Assembly (NCBI GenBank): GCA_946626785.1 | Contig: CAMOUY010000050.1 | Span: 1 to 15,721 of the forward strand | Direction of reading: 5' to 3' | Length of the DNA: 15,721 nt | Origin: UBA9732 sp003456855 | GTDB lineage: Bacteria; Spirochaetota; Spirochaetia; Sphaerochaetales; Sphaerochaetaceae | Part shown: one piece after another, positions 13,763-15,721 of the stretch | Position numbering within the stretch: position 1 is the stretch's first letter | How the letters are laid out: every line of letters starts with the position of its first letter | Program-made: the position numbers and the translations under genes | Notes under the pieces: generated by a model | The model's input: the letters and a program-made list of their open reading frames with translations, nothing else | Database searches by the model: none | Told to the model about the DNA's origin: nothing

Positions 13763-15203
13763 CTTCCCCTCCTGTGAGAATCTTCTCCATCCAAACCATA
13801 TCATACCATCTGTCGAACTTGAAACCACATCTGTGGAATCTGCCGCAGATCTCGAAACCCAATCTCTCATGGAAGAGCACGCTCTGTTTTGTAAGGTACT
13901 CATCAGGCTCCTCCGTGTAGGCCACGCAGGCATAGAGGTTCCTTATGCCCTGCTCCTTCAGTCTTCTCTCCAGATCCTCATACAGCATCTGTCCGATGCC
14001 CATTCCATGGAAGCCCTCTTTGACGTAGATTGTCGTCTCGACCGACCAGTCATAGGCAGCTCTGTCCTTGAAGACACCCGCATAGGCGTAGCCTACAATC
14101 TGTCCTTGAAGTTCGGCGACAATATATGGATATCTTGAGCTTATAGCCTGTATCCTTTGCTTGAACTCATCCACTGTCGGGACCTTGTAGTCAAAGGTGA
14201 TCGCTGTCTTCTCAACGTATGGAGCATAGATATCAAGAAGCTTCTCAGCGTCATCAACATTGGCAAACCTGACTGATGGACAATAGTCTGATTTGTTTAA
14301 ACCAAGATATTTTATCAAGGCATCAAGCGTTTTTGCTCCATCGTTGTAACCAAGCCAGTAAAGCTCTCCAAGCTTCTCCATGTCGCCTTCTACACGGCTC
14401 ACCGTGACAACTTCGGAAGGCTCTATGACAAAGGCGCGACCTCTGTCTCTAAGGATGTCAATGTTGTCATAGTCCTCGTTGTATCTCACATCGCTGTGGT
14501 CCAGGACCCTTGCAAACTCAGGATGCTTGAGGTATACCCTGTGGGCGGTTGTGCCCTCTTTCGGGTCAGCGTTTCTGAATGTTCTGTCATGGGTCTTCAC
14601 GATGACGATCTTCTCGAATCCCTGGTCAATCGCCCACTGGTATGGGATTGCGCAGCTGCAGCCTCCGTCAAGGCATTTCTTCCCGTCGACCTCAACCATT
14701 GGACTTATGTATGGCATGGATGCAGATGCCTTCAGAGCCTCATATATGTCGGAGCATTTGCCTCTCTCGAAATACTCGGTCTCACCGGTCTCACAGTTCG
14801 TGGCTACGGCGATGAGCCTTCTTCTGGGGTCGTTGAATCTCTCCACATCCAAAGGCTCAATTTTGTTCAGATCATAGATGAGGAAATTCAGATTGATCAG
14901 GCTGTGGGACCTTCTGATGGCCTCGACACCTATGTATCTGCTGTCATGTCTGTAGCCGAGGTTGGCCCTTGCCGAGCGTCCGATCTGCCTTGACATGTAG
15001 GCCACGGCGGAGAGCGCACCCGCACTGACTCCGATCATCGTCTGGAAGTTGATGCCATGCCTCATCCAGTAGTCCAGAAGGCCTTGGGTGTACAGTCCCC
15101 TGAAGGCTCCACCTTCAAGGACAAGACATCCATCTATTATATTCTCAGAGGCTGTTCCTCTGGGGATTCTGTCAATCTTCGAATATACTTTATCGGAACC
15201 CAT
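13746..15203 (-). CDS. Patatin-like phospholipase fused to a PAT-type GNAT acetyltransferase
   Basis: The protein has 485 residues and two domains. Residues about 24-300 are a patatin hydrolase of the YjjU-like type: oxyanion loop EGGAFRG (30-36), nucleophile elbow GVSAG with Ser60 (58-62), and the catalytic Asp179 in DGG (179-181). Residues about 308-475 are a GNAT domain of the phosphinothricin/YncA type: VEKTAITFDYKVPT (330-343), GYAYAGVFKDRAAYDWSVE (371-389), the acetyl-CoA loop GFHGMGIGQMLYEDL (397-411) and LFHERLGF (443-450). Both active sites look intact. The joined product should both cleave acyl esters and acylate an amine. No stop or frameshift lies between the halves. GAGAGGGAG precedes the ATG. 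The FMN-binding gene overlaps its 3' end by 17 bases. Confidence 0.9.
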   Translation of the reverse strand: MGSDKVYSKIDRIPRGTASENIIDGCLVLEGGAFRGLYTQGLLDYWMRHGINFQTMIGVSAGALSAVAYMSRQIGRSARANLGYRHDSRYIGVEAIRRSHSLINLNFLIYDLNKIEPLDVERFNDPRRRLIAVATNCETGETEYFERGKCSDIYEALKASASMPYISPMVEVDGKKCLDGGCSCAIPYQWAIDQGFEKIVIVKTHDRTFRNADPKEGTTAHRVYLKHPEFARVLDHSDVRYNEDYDNIDILRDRGRAFVIEPSEVVTVSRVEGDMEKLGELYWLGYNDGAKTLDALIKYLGLNKSDYCPSVRFANVDDAEKLLDIYAPYVEKTAITFDYKVPTVDEFKQRIQAISSRYPYIVAELQGQIVGYAYAGVFKDRAAYDWSVETTIYVKEGFHGMGIGQMLYEDLERRLKEQGIRNLYACVAYTEEPDEYLTKQSVLFHERLGFEICGRFHRCGFKFDRWYDMVWMEKILTGGEDEEGL

Positions 15204-15223
15204 GACTCCCTCTCTTAGACAAA

Positions 15224-15252
15224 GGAATATCCATTTTGCCCTATATGGTCAA
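15224..15252 (-). promoter_or_regulatory. Candidate promoter of the patatin-GNAT operon
   Basis: On the minus strand TTGACC (15247-15252; five of six), a 17-base spacer and TATTCC (15224-15229; three of six). The leader would be about 14 bases with a good Shine-Dalgarno site. The divergent GtrA promoter lies just beyond. Confidence 0.4.
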
Positions 15253-15259
15253 GCAAGGC

Positions 15260-15289
15260 TTGTAAAAGTCAAAGCTCTTGGATTATAGT
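15260..15289 (+). promoter_or_regulatory. Candidate promoter of the GtrA gene (leaderless)
   Basis: TTGTAA (15260-15265), an 18-base spacer and TATAGT (15284-15289; five of six). The -10 box ends six bases before the ATG at 15296, so transcription would begin at or next to the A of the start codon. No Shine-Dalgarno site is present. Confidence 0.55.
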
Positions 15290-15295
15290 CATGCC

Positions 15296-15709
15296 ATGTC
15301 AAAGAAAGCAGAGTTCATGAGAACTGTGAAGTTCACACTGTTCTCCATATCCGCAGGTGCAATCCAGCTGGTGACCTTTGAATTGATGTACAGTCTGTGG
15401 AGGCTTCCATGGTGGCCGAGTTACCTCACAGCCTTGATTCTCTCAGTCATCTGGAACTTCACCTTCAACAGGAAGTTCACATTCAAGTCTGCAAACAATG
15501 TCCCCATTGCAATGCTGAAGGTCCTGCTCTATTACGCTGTCTTCACACCTGTCTCCACATTGTTCGGGAACTGGCTTGAGCAGGACCTATTGTGGAACGG
15601 GACCTTGGTGACGATCATCAACATGCTTCTGAACTTTGTCACCGAGTACCTATTCGACCGCTTTGTCGTCTTCAGAAACAGCATCGACACAAACGTGAAG
15701 GCCGGTTGA
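15296..15709 (+). CDS. GtrA family membrane protein
   Basis: The protein has 137 residues from MSKKAEF, usual for GtrA. It has four membrane helices at about 15-35, 41-58, 72-90 and 103-121. Family features are KFTLFSISAGAIQLVTFELM, the WNFTFNRKFTFKS stretch (the family's NF..NR.FTF signature) and NFVTEYLFDRFVVF at the C-terminus. GtrA proteins are thought to flip or move lipid-linked sugars (undecaprenyl-phosphate-glucose in phage serotype conversion) for cell-surface glycan modification. No glycosyltransferase partner is inside the window; it may lie to the right. A TTG six codons upstream would fall across the -10 box, and an ATG at 15317 is a shorter alternative. Confidence 0.93.
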   Translation: MSKKAEFMRTVKFTLFSISAGAIQLVTFELMYSLWRLPWWPSYLTALILSVIWNFTFNRKFTFKSANNVPIAMLKVLLYYAVFTPVSTLFGNWLEQDLLWNGTLVTIINMLLNFVTEYLFDRFVVFRNSIDTNVKAG

Positions 15710-15721
15710 CTAATCGGTCTT

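Noticed and set aside
13763..13933. 57-residue extension of the FMN-binding protein
   Set aside because: It runs in another frame through the GNAT coding region, and the start at 13762 has an excellent ribosome site.
1..15721. tRNA, rRNA, CRISPR, insertion sequences, prophage
   Set aside because: I looked for cloverleaf ends, regular spaced repeats, transposase motifs and terminal inverted repeats and found none.

Overview
The window most likely comes from a gut- or rumen-type member of the Spirochaetota (Sphaerochaeta/Treponema-like). The pointers are a secreted barrel-like protein, a spirochaete-style lipoprotein with a loose lipobox, and FakA/DegV/PlsX, PrsW, AEC and GtrA families that are common in anaerobic gut bacteria. 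This placement is inferred from protein style, not from a marker gene. All genes except three lie on the minus strand. There are no RNA genes, insertion sequences or CRISPR arrays, and no gene-free stretch exceeds about 125 bases.

Layout, in window order. 114-2282 (-) is a large lipoprotein gene, visibly more A/T-rich than its neighbours and flanked by two near-identical terminator hairpins. 2402-3798 (-) is a two-gene SPFH/NfeD membrane operon. 3857-8777 (-) is a tightly packed five-gene lipid operon read fakA, plsX, DegV (FakB-type), a GNAT-fold protein, then an acyl carrier protein. 8872-9558 (-) is a small secreted barrel-like protein. 9681-10244 (-) is a flavin-reductase-like protein, divergent from a PHP-domain histidinol-phosphatase-like gene at 10349-11164 (+). 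A cupin gene (11190-11537, -) is divergent from an AEC-family transporter (11618-12544, +), which converges on a PrsW-family membrane protease (12547-13302, -). 13370-15203 (-) is an overlapping pair: a patatin phospholipase fused to a GNAT acetyltransferase, followed by a small FMN-binding split-barrel protein. 15296-15709 (+) is a GtrA-family membrane protein.

How they work together: the five-gene operon is a coherent route for exogenous fatty acids. DegV/FakB binds a fatty acid, FakA phosphorylates it, and PlsX exchanges acyl-phosphate with acyl-ACP. The unusual members are the GNAT-fold protein and the dedicated ACP, which together suggest an acyl-ACP-dependent acyl transfer. A second lipid-related oddity is the patatin-GNAT fusion.

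The regulatory architecture is also notable. Terminators abut or overlap promoters at several junctions (acp/nfeD, lipoprotein, barrel protein, prsW). All minus-strand genes except nfeD have a clear Shine-Dalgarno sequence. The three plus-strand genes and nfeD lack one and instead have a -10-like box 6-9 bases before the start codon, which suggests leaderless transcripts.
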